From: Setaria digitata
Taxonomy: Eukaryota > Nematoda > Chromadorea > Rhabditida > Setariidae
Reading direction: 5' to 3'
NCBI GenBank assembly: GCA_003640385.1
Contig: RCAB01000268.1
Location: 1-64,000 of the forward strand
DNA: 64,000 nt
Shown here: one piece after another, positions 37,201 to 51,033 of the stretch
Layout of the letters: each line of letters begins with the position of its first letter
How positions within the stretch are numbered: position 1 is the first letter of the stretch
Position numbers and translations under genes: made by a program
Notes under the pieces: generated by a model
Databases searched by the model: none
The model's input: only the letters and a program-made list of their open reading frames with translations
What the model was told of the DNA's origin: nothing

Positions 37201-39700
37201 TCCCGGAATATTTACGTACGTTCACGTGAGAATTTTAGGTCTACGTTTTCACGTGGACTTATTTCTCAAATAATTCTCAATTGATAAACTATTAATTGAT
37301 AAAGGGGAGAAAGTATTCGCCGATTTATCAATCAACTCGAAGCTTTTTCATTGCTCTTCTTCACAAGATTAAAGACTGCTGCACTCTTACTACAGTAATT
37401 CAAATCTTTTAATCATTTTAAGTTAACAATGTTATAACCGGTTTTCAATGGAAATAAAATTTTCCGGAAAAAAAAAAGAAAACATTCAAATTGGAAACAA
37501 AGAATCAATTAGTTCATCAACAAATATCAAGTAGGAGGAGAGATGTACATCTGAGTTGAAATATTTGTTTTTCATCTTATACATTTGTATGTGCTTACGG
37601 ATGTGGATGATACATAAAAATAAATTTAAATAAAATTTAAATCCTTTTAAAGTAATAGAGCAATGTTTTTCTTTTTTCTTTTAACGGGGATAATGATTAA
37701 AGCTGTAAAGAGTGTCGTAAAAATGTGACAAGTAAAGTAGCCCAAAACAGAAAAAAAAAAAGATAAAATTATTACGAAAGAGTATTATCGTTTAATGAAA
37801 TGGAGATAATAAGTACTGTTAAGATTTAGTCAATTTCTAAATTTGACCCAATTTGATCTAAATTTTAACAAATTTAAATAGCATTTATCATAAAATAGTC
37901 AACTAATTTCTTTTCTTTACTCTAGCATTTTCACATCATTTCATTCCACGAAATTTGGTTAATTAAAAGAAATAAACACACTGATAAAAGAAAGAAAGAA
38001 AGAGGGAGAGAGAGAGAGAGGGAGAGAGGAAGAATGAGAAAGAAAAGAATTGCAATTATTCTTGTTAAATGATTGAGCGTTAAAAGGCATAGCATAATTC
38101 AAAATACATATGAGGAAAGAAAAAATTTTTTATATAAATACGCCAAAATCACCAAAATAAAACATTGATAATGTATAACAAATGATATAACTCCAAAACA
38201 AAGAAAAGAAAAAAAAAAATGGAATTTTGCATCCAATGTTATTGATGTTGTAAATGAAATTGAGCGATGTTTAAATATGCAAAATAACAAGCGAATTTTT
38301 TTTGGATAATTTGAAAAATGTAATTTTCTTTTCTTTCTTTTTTTTTCTAAATATTTAGAAACGAATTATAACACAATGAAACGATAGAGCAATAATAAGT
38401 CGCACAAAATTAACGCATTGTTAATTTATTCGTACATTTTTGTTTGATATCATGATATTAATATCAATCGGTACAAATATATTTATCTGAATAGTGTTAA
38501 AAAAAAAAAAAAAAAAAAGGATAAGAAAAATTTCCTAGTCATCCAGAATGCAATATCAGCTGGATGTATTTGTATGAACGGAAGGTTTCGATGAATTATA
38601 ACGCTAAGAGAAAATGAATGCTCAAATTTTGGAAATATAAAAAAAAAAAAATTTTTTTTTTTGAACGACAAGAAGAGGAAGGAAACGAAAAGGCAAAATA
38701 TTGCTTTTTTTTTTTTTTTTCTTCATGATTAATGCTTTTTGGGGGAAAAATTAGCAATGAAACTAAAAAAAAATTTAAGCTTCAAAAAGATTTTCTTTTT
38801 TTTTTTTATTTTTTGAAATATCTAGCAAAAGAGGGAATCAATATCAGCTAGGAGGATGTTATCAAGTTCAAGAAGAAAAAAAGAGAAAAAAAAAAGCCTC
38901 TTTCCCTTTGCTTATCCTCTCGAGCTCAGTTCTCTCGTTTTTGGTATGGAAAAGTTCAGGAAAGGAACGAAACAAAATGATTCATTTAGGATGAGTAATA
39001 AATGAAATATGTAAAATGAGTAATTTTTTAATGAATAACTGAATTTTAGAAAGAAAGAAAGAAAAAAAAGAAAAAAAAAAAAGGAAAAGAAAACATATCA
39101 CATCTCCCTGATGAAAGTAAAGAAGGCAAGAAATTGACTTAGACAAAAATATGCAATGAAAGAAATTAAATAAAATTGAGTCAAAATGGGCATAAGTTTA
39201 AAATATAAAAAAAAAGCTAGTCGCAAGAAGCTATAATATTGAACTAATATGATGATTATGTTAAATGATTATTTCTCGCTAATAAAAAGCAGTCTAACGA
39301 ACTGAAAAAGCTACCTATTAGATTTGGGATAATTTGAACAAATAATATTATTAAGAAAAAGTGCCATGTATGAGCTAAATCAAACGAAAAAATTCTTCTT
39401 CTCTTTTAAATATCTTGGAATGTTCTAAAATTTAAGTTGTAGAAATTCTTCTACCATTACTAATGAACCCAACAGAAAGAAAGTTTAAGAAAAAAAAAAG
39501 CCGAAAAAAAAAAAAAAAAAACAGAAGTTTTGTAACTCCTAGTCATTAGTACTTACAGTATTTACAATTTCACGTCTAATCAATGACATTTTTGCAGCAT
39601 GATTATGGTTATGTAAAAATTTTGAACTACAGTATTCTCGAAATTCTATCTAACACGAAAGTGAACATGAACTGATAGAAATCAAATGTTATTTATCAAA
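34201..39700. other. 5.5-kb intergenic region
   Basis: AT-rich with many A/T homopolymers and purine-rich runs (for example GA-rich at 37990-38040 and 36350-36400). Open frames here are short, low-complexity and without splice context. I see no gene or RNA. Confidence 0.5.
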
Positions 39701-40477
39701 TTACTCTGTTGTTGTACTTTTTATCGCTGTTATTGGGGTAGTTGTGGTATTTTCAATTGTTTTATTGGTAGTTGCTAAATAGACGACATCATTTGGGACA
39801 ATTTTTTTTGGCGTAAAATTTTTACGACGTTTTTTTACCGTTACCGTACCACTAGCAGGAATGGTCGTTATGGCTACTGTTGCTGTTGTCGTTGTTCCTG
39901 TTTTCATCATTGTTCTTATTTCCGTTAATGGTGCTGTTGATGCTGCTGCTGTTATCGTTGTTGTTGGTATTGTTGTTGTTGTTGTTGTTGTTGTTGCTGT
40001 TGTTGTTGTTGCTGCTGCTGCTGCTGTTATTGTTGTTGCATCATTGCAATTCATATTATCATTTGCAGATGGTGAAATAGCGGAGGAAATCGTTGCAATT
40101 TTGGATGTATTACAACGAGCAATAGAACTATTACCATCGATTTGATTCACTGGATCGTTGTTCATCTTGGTACGATTACTGCTGCTGCTAACTAATTTTG
40201 GGGCAATTGTAGAGGCGGAATTGGTCACTTGAAGAGTTATATTGTTACGTCGAACAAAACGTGCTACCCAACCCTGGAAAGGAAGAATTATAAATGATAT
40301 ACAATTTTATTTTATTGCTAATACTGTAAATATTTACTTCTCAGAAATGGATTGTTTTTAATTTTTTTTCTTTTTTTTTCGTTCTGACATTTTTGAAATG
40401 CTGTTTAAAAAAAAAAAGACTAAAATAGACGGAAAAATGAGAATAAAAAGCATTATTCGTTCCGATTTTCTTTCTTT

Positions 40478-40513
<36 letters not shown>

Positions 40514-43500
40514 GAAATTTGTTGTTATGATTTGAATTTATCTTTTTTATGATGCTGAAATTTTATATTCATACAATCTTTTCAAACAATGTACACAATG
40601 ATTTCCAAGCAGAGAAGGAATGACCAAAAAAAAACCCATCCATCCTGAAATTTTTGTTTTTTCTTGATAAAATATCAGAAACTAATCGTTCTATATTTTG
40701 CATTTAATTATGCCATATATCAGTTTATTTATTTTATTCACTTGTTTATTCATTTCTCTACTTATTTATTATAGTTATTATTATTATTAATAAATATCTA
40801 ATATTTAAAGAAAAACAAAAACTCATTCTGCTTTAAAAATCTATTCAGTCACTTGTTAGTTTTTCTACTGATAAATAATTTTTGACATAGTAAGACTTCC
40901 AATATGCATATAAAAGACTTTCGGAACCAGAAAATTATTGAGCGTACAAATAAATGTAGTGGACCAAAGTATCAGGGAATATTTACATGTCTGTAGGAAA
41001 GTCTCAGAAAATATAAAAGATAAGCTTCATTAAGAATGTAGCATTTGTGAGCTGATAAGGAAATTTTGAATACTGTATAAATTTCAGTAATTTGGTCAAA
41101 CTTTTTCGATTTTAGAAAATTTCGCTTCTTAGTTACAATTTTCAAACTTGAACCTTACATGATAATACCTGAAGAGGCTTGTTTTCATTTAGAAGAACTT
41201 ACCATATTGGCAGTGAATCCACGGTCATTGTATTCTGGATTTCGATCACAAATGTCTTTCCAGAGAGCATTAGCTTTTTCTTTAATATCATGCCATGTTA
41301 GAGCTGTTTCGCCTTCACTCCTTGATGCTACATATTGAAGCTGAAAATTTATCTTCAAATTTACTTACATTCCCATATACTCAAAAAGTAAAGTATATCG
41401 CATAAATGCTTTATCAAAATTAGAAGAAATAATGACGAAGAAAAATAACTAATAAAATAGTGCAGAAGTGGTGAAAAAAGTATATTAAACACAAATTTAA
41501 ACCATTACAATGTTAAATTTAGCAGTTAAAACGATTAATTGTTTCTTAAACTATTAATTATTTGTAATAATATAAATTAAAATTTATTTACTATCCATCT
41601 ACATTGGCACTTATTTACATATATGTTACTCTCTGGCAGTGTAAAATAATGCGATTATTGTTTGCCCTCCAAGTTTTTATCAATAGTATTTTAATATTGA
41701 TGGATGATAAAATAACCCTTCAATGTTTTCCACCAATCCGATATTTCGTAAATTTGCACCAGAAAATTGTTTAATATTGTTTAATAAATTTTAAAAATGA
41801 ATGGTAGTAATTCTGTCAATTAACAACCATTATTTCATAATCATTTTTTCACACATTCTCGGAAAATATTTTGGATCAAACGATCGACCTGTCCCGCATC
41901 ACACCATGAATAATCCATGATCATTTCATAGAAAGGAAAATAACTATTAAATAAACCAACAATCCGTGACTGCTTTATAGAAGGAATACAAAATGACTAT
42001 TATATAAGTAAACAATTTCTGGCCGTTTTATGGAAAGAATAAAAAATGACTTTTCAACAATTCGTGATTAAAAACATGGCTACTATATCAGATCATTAAT
42101 AATCCGTTATCGTTTTACAAAGGCGATAAAAGAGAGCTATTTTATTATCATGATTACGCGTAATCTCATACCTCAACATTTTAAGCCTTTTTTTTTTTTC
42201 TGCAAATACGGCTATCATTAATTAAAGTATTTTTTATGCTTTTTATTATAATAAAATTTCACTGCGCAGCCCATATCAACAGTACATTTAGTCAACTTTA
42301 TAAGGCACACTTTTAAATTCGTCACCTGCCTTAGTAATTTTGTAACAAAAAAGAAATAAATATTAATTTAAAATGAAATTACCAATCAGTAACCACCGAA
42401 TTGTGCAAGAATTTCTGTACTTTTTCATGGGCTGACTATTCTTTTCTTTTCTTTTTTTTAATTAGATAAAAGTATACAATCGAAAACTTCGCCATTCTAA
42501 AATAAAAAAAAAAAGTGATCCACTCAGTGCGACTGCTTTCCACTACTTTCCTCTAACTTTCTGTAAGATTTTTGAATTTTTAAAACATTTTTTTTAAAAG
42601 ATATTTTTGAATTTGTGGAAAAGAAAAGCTGTCTGGTAAAGCAATTAATCTATCCTTCTTTGACATGAAAAATAAACTGCAAATTTAGAATTGCATAGAA
42701 ACCGATTATGTAAGACATATGCAACCTTTACATGCAAAATAGAACAAAAAGACATATTTGAAAGTTAAAATTTGACTTTGTATTAATTGCAACAAAAAAA
42801 AAGTGAAAAATAAATGCATGCAACAGCAGTTTTGAGAAAATGAATGAAAAATACATGAAACTAACTATCTGCAATTATAAGTCATGTCAAGGAAAAGCTT
42901 TTCAATTCATAATAAATTTGAAAGTAGAAAGATTAGAGTTATGATAACGAGACGTTTTTGTTAAGCTTAGTTAATGTAACAACTGAACCATCTATACGAT
43001 GGTCGAAAATTTTTCTTGGTAAGAAGACTCGGAAATCAACTGAAGAAACAGATGTACAATTTTCTTCAATCATTTTGCTTATTCATCATAACAAATATCA
43101 CAATTTTAACAATATTATCATCATTCAATGGATAGAAACGTTCTTTACCACCACTTTATCTAACACACTGTCTAGTGAAATAGTATGGAATATTTTACTG
43201 AACCTGGTAGTTACATTGATTGGAGTGTATATGTGTATGATAATAATTATGATTACAAAAAGCTCAATTAAGCTAAAAATGTTATGTCAAATAGCTAATT
43301 TTAAATTAAGTAAATTTAAAAAAAAAGCGAAAACTGNCAACTAGCAATCATACACCTGTAACTCCAGCAACATACTATACTATGTTAGTGGTCTTACTGA
43401 GAGCCCAGGATATCGATAATTTTTATTAATGTAAATACTCCTCATACTGCATTACCCGTTTATATCGTTATAAATAATCATCTTCGTTACTATAAGCACA

Positions 43501-45044
43501 TAGGCAGTTATCTTCAACATCGACACTTGATACTTTTTACAATCACTTCATTTTTATTTTTTTCCTTTTTTTTTTTCTCTGAGAAAGAATAGAAAAAAAT
43601 TATCACTATAACTAACCAAACCCTTTTCAAGATCTTCGGAAACTGGCCTCCGTCCTCCACCATCTAGGCGTGATCTTTCTGGGGTAGTTTCAAACATTGA
43701 CCTGTTAAAATGAATTTTTCTTTTTGCTTTGCTTTAAACTAAAACCGTTTTGCAATGTCACTTCCTTTTAAATCTCGATTTCTTTAAAATCAATAGTAAA
43801 AAATAGGAAAAATTAATGATACCTAAGCCTTTGCTCATTCTTTCTCCATTCACGTATGGAACTTTCCGCAACATTGAATTCTCGACCAGCCGCTCGATTT
43901 CCAATTATCTGCAAAATAATTTTAGATGAAATCACAATGAAGTTATTAAATTTTCTGTTAAGAAAAGTTATTTACTATTTCTTCATTTCTTTTATCCTTT
44001 TGGTTTTAATCACGTTTTAATCACTGAATAAATAATTCTAGGATTTCAGTAAATTTGACTAACAATCGTGAAACCTTAAGAAAAAAAATCTCTTAAGAAA
44101 TTCCACCGGACTGCATTAAATCACACATACTGTTTAAACGGCTTATTAACCATAATAAAAACTTCCTGATTATCATAAATCTTTTCGGATATTGAAGGAA
44201 TTTGCAAAGAAAAATTCTCCATTATCATTCCATACTTCCCTATTTAATTCATCTTCCAATTTCCAATCAAACAATTAGATAATTATTTTAAGAATTATTT
44301 TGAGAATGAAAATAAGGATAAAATGACTTTAGCATAATCAATAATATCAAGTTTCTCTTCCAAAACATATTGTTTCAATTTTCGACCCTTTTGGGTTATC
44401 ATTGATTCTGCACCACAATTATTGCTACCATTACCAATTAACATACTACTACCGCTGCTTCGACCACTTTTCGTTGGCGTATGCTAAATAATCAAAAAAT
44501 TTCATCTTCACTAACATTATTGATGTTTAAATTACCAAGTATACCACAGAATTAATTAAGTTATAGTATTTCTTCACTAAAAAAAAGTACTAAAAAGTAT
44601 AAGATAAATTATTTGTAACAAATATTAAAATAAATCACTTATATTGTATATCACCTATTAATATCATTACTATTATTCTCCATATATCATTATTTCAAAA
44701 TATCCATTCCCAAAATACCAATCTCTCTTTAGTGAGTCCTAATCCATTTATTCCTTCTTTGATTATCAAAGCAATTAATGAACAGAAGGTGTCAAAACAT
44801 ACTATGAGATAAAATACTTTTTAATTAATTTCTTCCACAACATACACCAACAAACGTAGTATGAAATAATTTTTTTTTTTTGCATGAATTGAAATGAATG
44901 AAGTTTCTTTTTGTTCAAATAATTCAGCTCTTTGAAACTATATGAAATATTCCTTCTCTTTGCCGAATAAAACTGAACTTCTAAACTTACTTTTCTCTTC
45001 CTTGATGTTCCTTTCAAATTTGTTGTTGCAATATCGTCAACCAT
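39701..45044 (-). CDS. Psq/CENP-B-type double HTH DNA-binding protein
   Basis: Six exons: 45044-44991, 44483-44328, 43908-43823, 43701-43617, 41340-41203, 40273-39701. All phases agree and give 363 residues. Residues about 49-98 form a pipsqueak/brinker-like helix-turn-helix (KLKQYVLEEKLDIIDYAK, then NRAAGREFNVAESSIREW). This is followed by the linker RLDGGGRRPVSEDLEKGL that typically joins the two domains. Residues about 128-185 form a CENP-B/Tc5-type HTH (WHDIKEKANALW, then GFTANMGWVARFVRRNNI). The C-terminal half is Thr/Ala-rich and disordered, encoded partly by a GTT/GCT microsatellite, and ends in a basic patch (VKKRRKNFTPKK). No DDE nuclease domain follows, so it is probably a host DNA-binding protein derived from a pogo/Tigger-like transposase rather than an active element. 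One donor (GTCATT after 44328) is weak. The 2.3-kb fourth intron holds an N at 43337 and no other gene. Confidence 0.78.
39938..40035. repeat. GTT/GCT trinucleotide repeat inside coding exon
   Basis: An imperfect (GTT)n/(GCT)n tract. On the coding minus strand it encodes runs of threonine and alanine in the HTH protein, a likely site of length variation. Confidence 0.9.
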
Positions 45045-45325
45045 AATGATTATTAATACTGCTATCAAAATTGTTTGATATTTATATAATAGTTGTGCTG
45101 TTGTTGTTGTTGTTGTTGACACTTAGGAAATGATGAAATGTTTGAAGAATAAGTTGTGCCAAACTTTGGTACGCATACGTTCATCTAAGTCCAAATAATA
45201 GTCTTTCGTTTTCTTTGTAACTAATTCAGATTTTTCAGACGACTAAATTAATTACATTAACAACTATCAGCCGGAAAAAAAAAAAAAGGCACGGTAAAAA
45301 AATACGGATAAAAATGGTGGTGGAA

Positions 45326-45363
<38 letters not shown>

Positions 45364-45924
45364 AAAAATTAACTCGAAATCATTACATAATTAGAGCAAT
45401 CATTTTTCAAATTGTAATTATCACTATTATTATGATATATTTGCAATAAATTATCATTTTCCGGATACAATAATCTACTGACTGTATAAGACATACAAGT
45501 CTTACCTTTCCGGAAAATTTGTCCAGAACGAACTAATCACTAAAATAGTGACGATTTAAAAGGAAAAAATAACAATGAAGTAATGATAATTGTACTGATA
45601 GTGACAGTGATAATGATAATGATAGTGGAAGTAATGGTAGTAGCAGTAGTAGTAGTAGTAGTAGTAGTAGTAATAGTACTTATTAAAAGAGAAGGATGGA
45701 TAGAAATGGGATAGTTTGGGAAGGGAAGGAAGCTTCTTGATGATAGGCGGCTATTGCTCCAGCTGCTACCACACAATGCTCCTCGCAGTGTTTATGTTGC
45801 TTCTCCTAATACTGCTGTGGTTCTGTGGTTTTTGTGGTGCAGTTGGTAGTAATGGTGCCAATGGTAGCTGTTGCTAATGAATGCTAATGATAACAGTAGT
45901 GATTACTGTTGATAACGATGGTGA

Positions 45925-45958
<34 letters not shown>

Positions 45959-48276
45959 GGCGAGCAGTGGTGGTTGTGGGTGATGATGATGATGCAAGGA
46001 AAAGCAAGAATGAAACAACGCGCGGCTTATTTGAAAACAGCCGCGCGATTGGATGCTATAGCGGATGCCTATGTATTATTGGCTGATGACAGTGACAGTG
46101 TTGATGATGATGCTGATGATGATGCTGATGATGCTGATGATGATGATGATGGTGATGGTGATGGTGCTGATGGTGATGTTGATGGTGATGATCAGTGATA
46201 GTTGCCATCATTGCTTCACACATAGGCGTCCATCTGAAAAGCGCAGCCCGGCACCATCACTAGTCTCGAGATCAATCATCATCACTATCATCATCATCAT
46301 CACTATCATCATCATCATCATCATCATTGGACTCTTTTTCCACACTATCATCGAGACTTGCTTCCATAAGCACTCTCGTCTTTCAAAAATTTTCGGATTA
46401 CATATAAATATTCCCTCTCCCTCCCTTTCTCTCTCTCTCTCTCTCTCTCTCTCCCTCCGTCTCTCTCTCCCTCTCCTTCCCTTTCCCTCTTCCTCTCGAA
46501 GAGAAAATTTCTGGATGCTATGTGAAAGAGAAGAGTGAAAAATGGATTTTCGATTGTACCATCGAGTGAAATGTTAGTTTCATGGTATGCATGCATCTTT
46601 TATAAATAGAAGTATGTCTGTATGTGCATGCGTGTCCGTCCGTTGCGCATTTTCGTATGACAACAAAGCATAGAAATCATATATATGTGACGTGTACGTG
46701 AGGGCATACGTTGCGCTTCTGCTGACGTGTACGTAAGAATAATAATTTGACGTATCTACTAATGTTTATTTTAAAATGTACAAATGAGGTAGCACTCAAT
46801 TTGTTTTCATGTCTTATTTAGTAATCAATAATGTTAATTAGCCTGGAGGTGTGTATGGTATACAAATGATGACAACTGATCAGAGCTACTTTTTTTTTTT
46901 TTTTTACCCCTCGAAAGTAGAATTTTATTTGAATTTGTCATTTTAAGGTCAAAGTTCATGTGTCATCTTGTGCTATAATAAAAGCAAACATATTGATATC
47001 AGCACTATTGATCGTACTATTTGACATTTCACTGCTACGTTACATCTTTGAATTAGGTAAATGTGATAGAAAATAAATAAATGTTGTTCTTGCGATAATT
47101 TTGTCGTGTTATGGAATTGATTTAATTATGCAGCTGATCAGATGGTACGTGATCGGATGTTTAAATGGTCGTGATCGTGATAGAGAGGATGATTGCAATA
47201 TTCCCAGGAAAAACATGATATTACAAGATGTATGGCACTCAGTAATATCAGATATAAATTACTGTTCATTAATTTGAAAATAGGTCGTTCCTTTCGAATT
47301 ACGAAATATTCGGATTAGCATCGATCAGACATGTGATATGATATACCTTGTGGAGCTTGATTAAATTTCCCAGAAATATCTCTACCTGTAAAGCATTCTT
47401 TCTATACCTTTAATATGTAAATTACCTGAGTTGAATTTCATAGGAGCTTGCAACTTTCAATTTAAAAATCGATTTTCCTCAAACAGCAATAAGATACATA
47501 GAAGTCCAGGAAACAAAACTGTGTCCAAATTTCTCGATCCATTTTTTGCCTCATTTCATGAACTGCTGCAGATATTACTTTGATATTTAGCAAAGGAAAT
47601 GAAACAGCAATTTTATTCAGAGACAGTGATGGTAAATTAATGAGTCGAAATCATTTAATTACAGATGAAGTGATAGAATTTGCTTATAAAAAGATTTAAC
47701 TATAGGAAATATATTGAACAGCAAGTAAAACAAATGAATCTAAAAGGAAGCGCGGGGTTATCCTTCAATTTCATATTAATAAGAAGAGGAAATTTTAAGG
47801 TATAAAATTAGACTGTTCAATTGATAACATTTAGATGAATTATTAAGGAATCTAAAATTTGACCTTTAGAAGTGTAAAATATTCATAGTTTTAGTCTTGC
47901 ATATGAACAGAGTAATTAGTACAAACGAAAGGGGATGATAACTTTAGGTGATAATATCCGCAATATTATTTTCGAATTCTTAATTTCGAGAAAGTGTGGA
48001 AAAAAAAAAGTGTAATGGGAATGTAAATGGATAAGAGAGGAAAATGATATGAGATCCATTTTTTATTAGGAAAATTTCTTTTTCAATTACATATTTTAGA
48101 GGGAAACATGTATGTTTGGTGGATATTCATGAAGTATTTCAAAATTCGAATTGTTGAAATATTTGGTAATTGAATAATTATTAAGATTAGATAGTGTGAA
48201 TATTTTTCGTTTTAAAGAAGAAAAGTGAAAGTTGAAATGGATAAATGTATAGATGGCTTCTTGGTTGATATCATTG
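45045..48276. promoter_or_regulatory. Intergenic region with trinucleotide repeats, upstream of the HTH gene
   Basis: It contains an A-run of about 34 bp near 45328, TAG/GAT/ATC trinucleotide arrays from 45640 to 46326, a GC-rich stem-loop at 46019-46047, a CT-rich tract at 46411-46495, and three TGACGT motifs at 46688-46753. Open frames here follow the repeats and are not supported as genes. Confidence 0.5.
45917..46326. repeat. (GAT)n arrays followed by an inverted (ATC)n array
   Basis: GAT/GGT-rich arrays lie at about 45917-45962 and 46098-46195, and an ATC array at about 46273-46326. GAT and ATC arrays are reverse complements, so the segment could fold into a long imperfect hairpin. Confidence 0.85.
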
Positions 48277-51000
48277 TCAGTTGTTGGATGCTCCACGTGT
48301 GGCTACTGCTGGTGCTGCGCCTGAAAATAATAATTTGTACTGATAAGCGATCGGTCTTTTAATCATGATAATATCAAAAGAAAATTTTCTCTTTCCTTAA
48401 ACTCTCTTGCAATCCTTAAATGTTCCATCATTACTAATATGATTAATTATCTATAAAGAGAAAAAATTGATATTTCTGGTCAGCGGTTACCTGTTTCTGC
48501 TGCATTCGTTTGTTCACCTGCCGGATTTGGCTAAAAATTCATGCCAGTAAATGAATGAAAAGAGTCTATTCCTTTTTTTCTTCTTCTTCTCCTTCTTCTT
48601 CCATTACAATTCTTATTGTTATTTAAATTTTTTTTTTCATCCAAATAATTTGCCTTTTTATTGAAATCGGAAAAACGGAATGCATTTCTCGGACTGAATG
48701 CCAATTACTTAATTCATCTCTCCAATATAGCATACTTTTGATGCAGTTGAATGGCAGTAAATGCTAGCTTTCCAACTTATTCGTTTTAATTAATTTAAGG
48801 CTTTTAGTCCTTTTTTTTTTTGCTTTTTGTTTGCTAAATTTCGCAAATCGCAAAACTATAATGAAGAATGTAATTTTCTCAAAAAATAAAAAAGAAAAGA
48901 AAGAATAATCAAATAAAAGTACAAAATTAATGATCTTTTTCTCTATTACTAATAGTATTTTAGGGAGTAAAACAAGAAAAAAAAATGAGAATAAATATAT
49001 ATTTTTTTTCTTAGCCAAAAGTTTGCGATTAAAATGATCTAACAAAATACTTCATGTGCTAAAAATGTACTTCAGGGAATTTTAGCGATCTAAAAATTTT
49101 ACCTCTCAAGTTTTACCTCAAAAAAATTAAACAATTTCCTGAAAAATCCTATTTGTAAACTAATATATCGTATTTAAATTTAAAAAAGTATGAGATGAGG
49201 CAAACATTAGTTGTAGCTGTTTGAGCGCCAGAATTTGGAATGATTTTGCCAATTGCTACATTCGCATATTCTTTGGTTGTTTCCGCTAAAAAAGTTTTTT
49301 CTTTTTTTTTTTCGTTCAATGTGAAAACTTTTTTTGCAGTAAAATTATCAAAAAACTTAAAAAAAAGAAATTTGATTAAAATTTCAAATTTTGAGAATTG
49401 AAAAGTTGGTGAAAAGTATTGGCTTATTTCCTCACAGTGATAATGGTTAAGTAATGTTAACGCATAACAGGAAAAGCACACTCCAAAAAATTTCTTACTT
49501 TTTAGAAATCGTTTTTAATTAAATCAGAAATTATCATATGATATATTATTGGCTCTTATTAGATGGCAATTACTAGTGTTAGTTGCATGTATGTTAATAT
49601 ACCATTTTTTTTTTTATCAGTCTGATTGGAGTCATTCACTGATAACTTAATGTTAACCGTCCGTTTTAATAATAAGTATTATGTGGTTGTGATAAGAAGT
49701 GATACCGCGAATTTTATGATATTAAAACAGTAAAATACTGACCCGCCGTTTGCACAACTTCCTTCGTTTTATTGAATAATGATTCAAGAGCATTTTTCTG
49801 CAAATTTAACATCAGTTGAATTATGCACAACTAATTAGACTAATTAATGATTAGAGATGGGCTTTTAAGCTGAAATGATTTCGAATAAATTGTTGTAATT
49901 AATCAGTGCAATAAATTGCAACTAACCACTTATTGGAATAATTTAATTTGCACAACTAAACTCAAAAAGATTAACTCGCTAATTTACTGATATATTCATG
50001 CAAAAATTATGCTTCTAAAAAAAAAAAGTTATCAATGATATGAAGTGATTAATGCTAATCAAAGATCGATGAAAGATCGAAATGAAAAATGTTTAAAATG
50101 GTGTAAGCTTTGGAGTAAATAGCAAGAAGAAAATTGAAATGATTTTCTTGAAAATAAATTTTTCTAGGAATTGCTCCAAAAATTTTTGGATAATTGATAA
50201 ACTTAGAGAAATGTGACTAAGGCAAGGCATAAATTGAATTACTTTTGGCTTATCTTCGGCTAAGTTAGGTAGATATAAGCTAAAATTAACATATGAAAAG
50301 GAAAAAAAAATTAGAAAAGCAAAGTGATTCATTTATTTAGTAATTCAATTCACTGTTATTCTCTATACTTTGTGATTAAATTAAATATCGTCTCTTTCTC
50401 ATGGATTTAAATCCCAAATGATAATTCCAAATGAAATTTATCAGTGAAACAGTGAACGCTATCACAAATATCATACTCATGGGGAATATGCAATCTTTTA
50501 AAATGATTGGATGATAAATTTGCCATTTTAAGTGGAAGAGAATTTTAACGATTGTATACTATTTATGTGTAAGTCTATGGTCAAAAATGATTTATAAGCG
50601 AATGAAAAAGAAAAATTTTTCCTTTTTGGAAAAAAGTTTAGCCTTAAATTTTAAATCAATGAGAGGAAGAGAATTCAATCTTTTGACTTTGCAAAATCAA
50701 ATATTGAAATTTTCTCATCTGTTTCTTCCTTCCTTCCTCTAATTTTTTTTTTTCTTAAAAAAAATTTATTCCGTACTGTGTCACATTTTCTCATCAAAAT
50801 CCTCCATTGCTGAAATAATTTTAGAGAACATAATAGTTCATTTATTTGCTTACTTAAACTTTCTTGCCAAATAGAATGTGGCAACGCTGTAATTAGACAG
50901 ACTATGCTTAAGTTAATTAGACTAAGACTGCTAATGACAGAAGAAAGATTAAGTTAGAGTATCAGGTCTGCTAAAATAGGTTAATTATGCATGTAAATGT

Positions 51001-51033
<33 letters not shown>

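Noticed and set aside
42958..43344. Open frame of 128 codons containing hydrophobic segments
   Set aside because: It lies in the fourth intron of the HTH gene on the opposite strand, has no ATG start, contains an N and matches no family I recognise.
45881..46538. Asp-rich and Met-rich open frames
   Set aside because: They follow GAT repeats in several frames, with no start context, splice signals or homology. The non-repeat centre (KQRAAYLKTAARLDAIADAY) looks protein-like but overlaps the stem-loop and is isolated.
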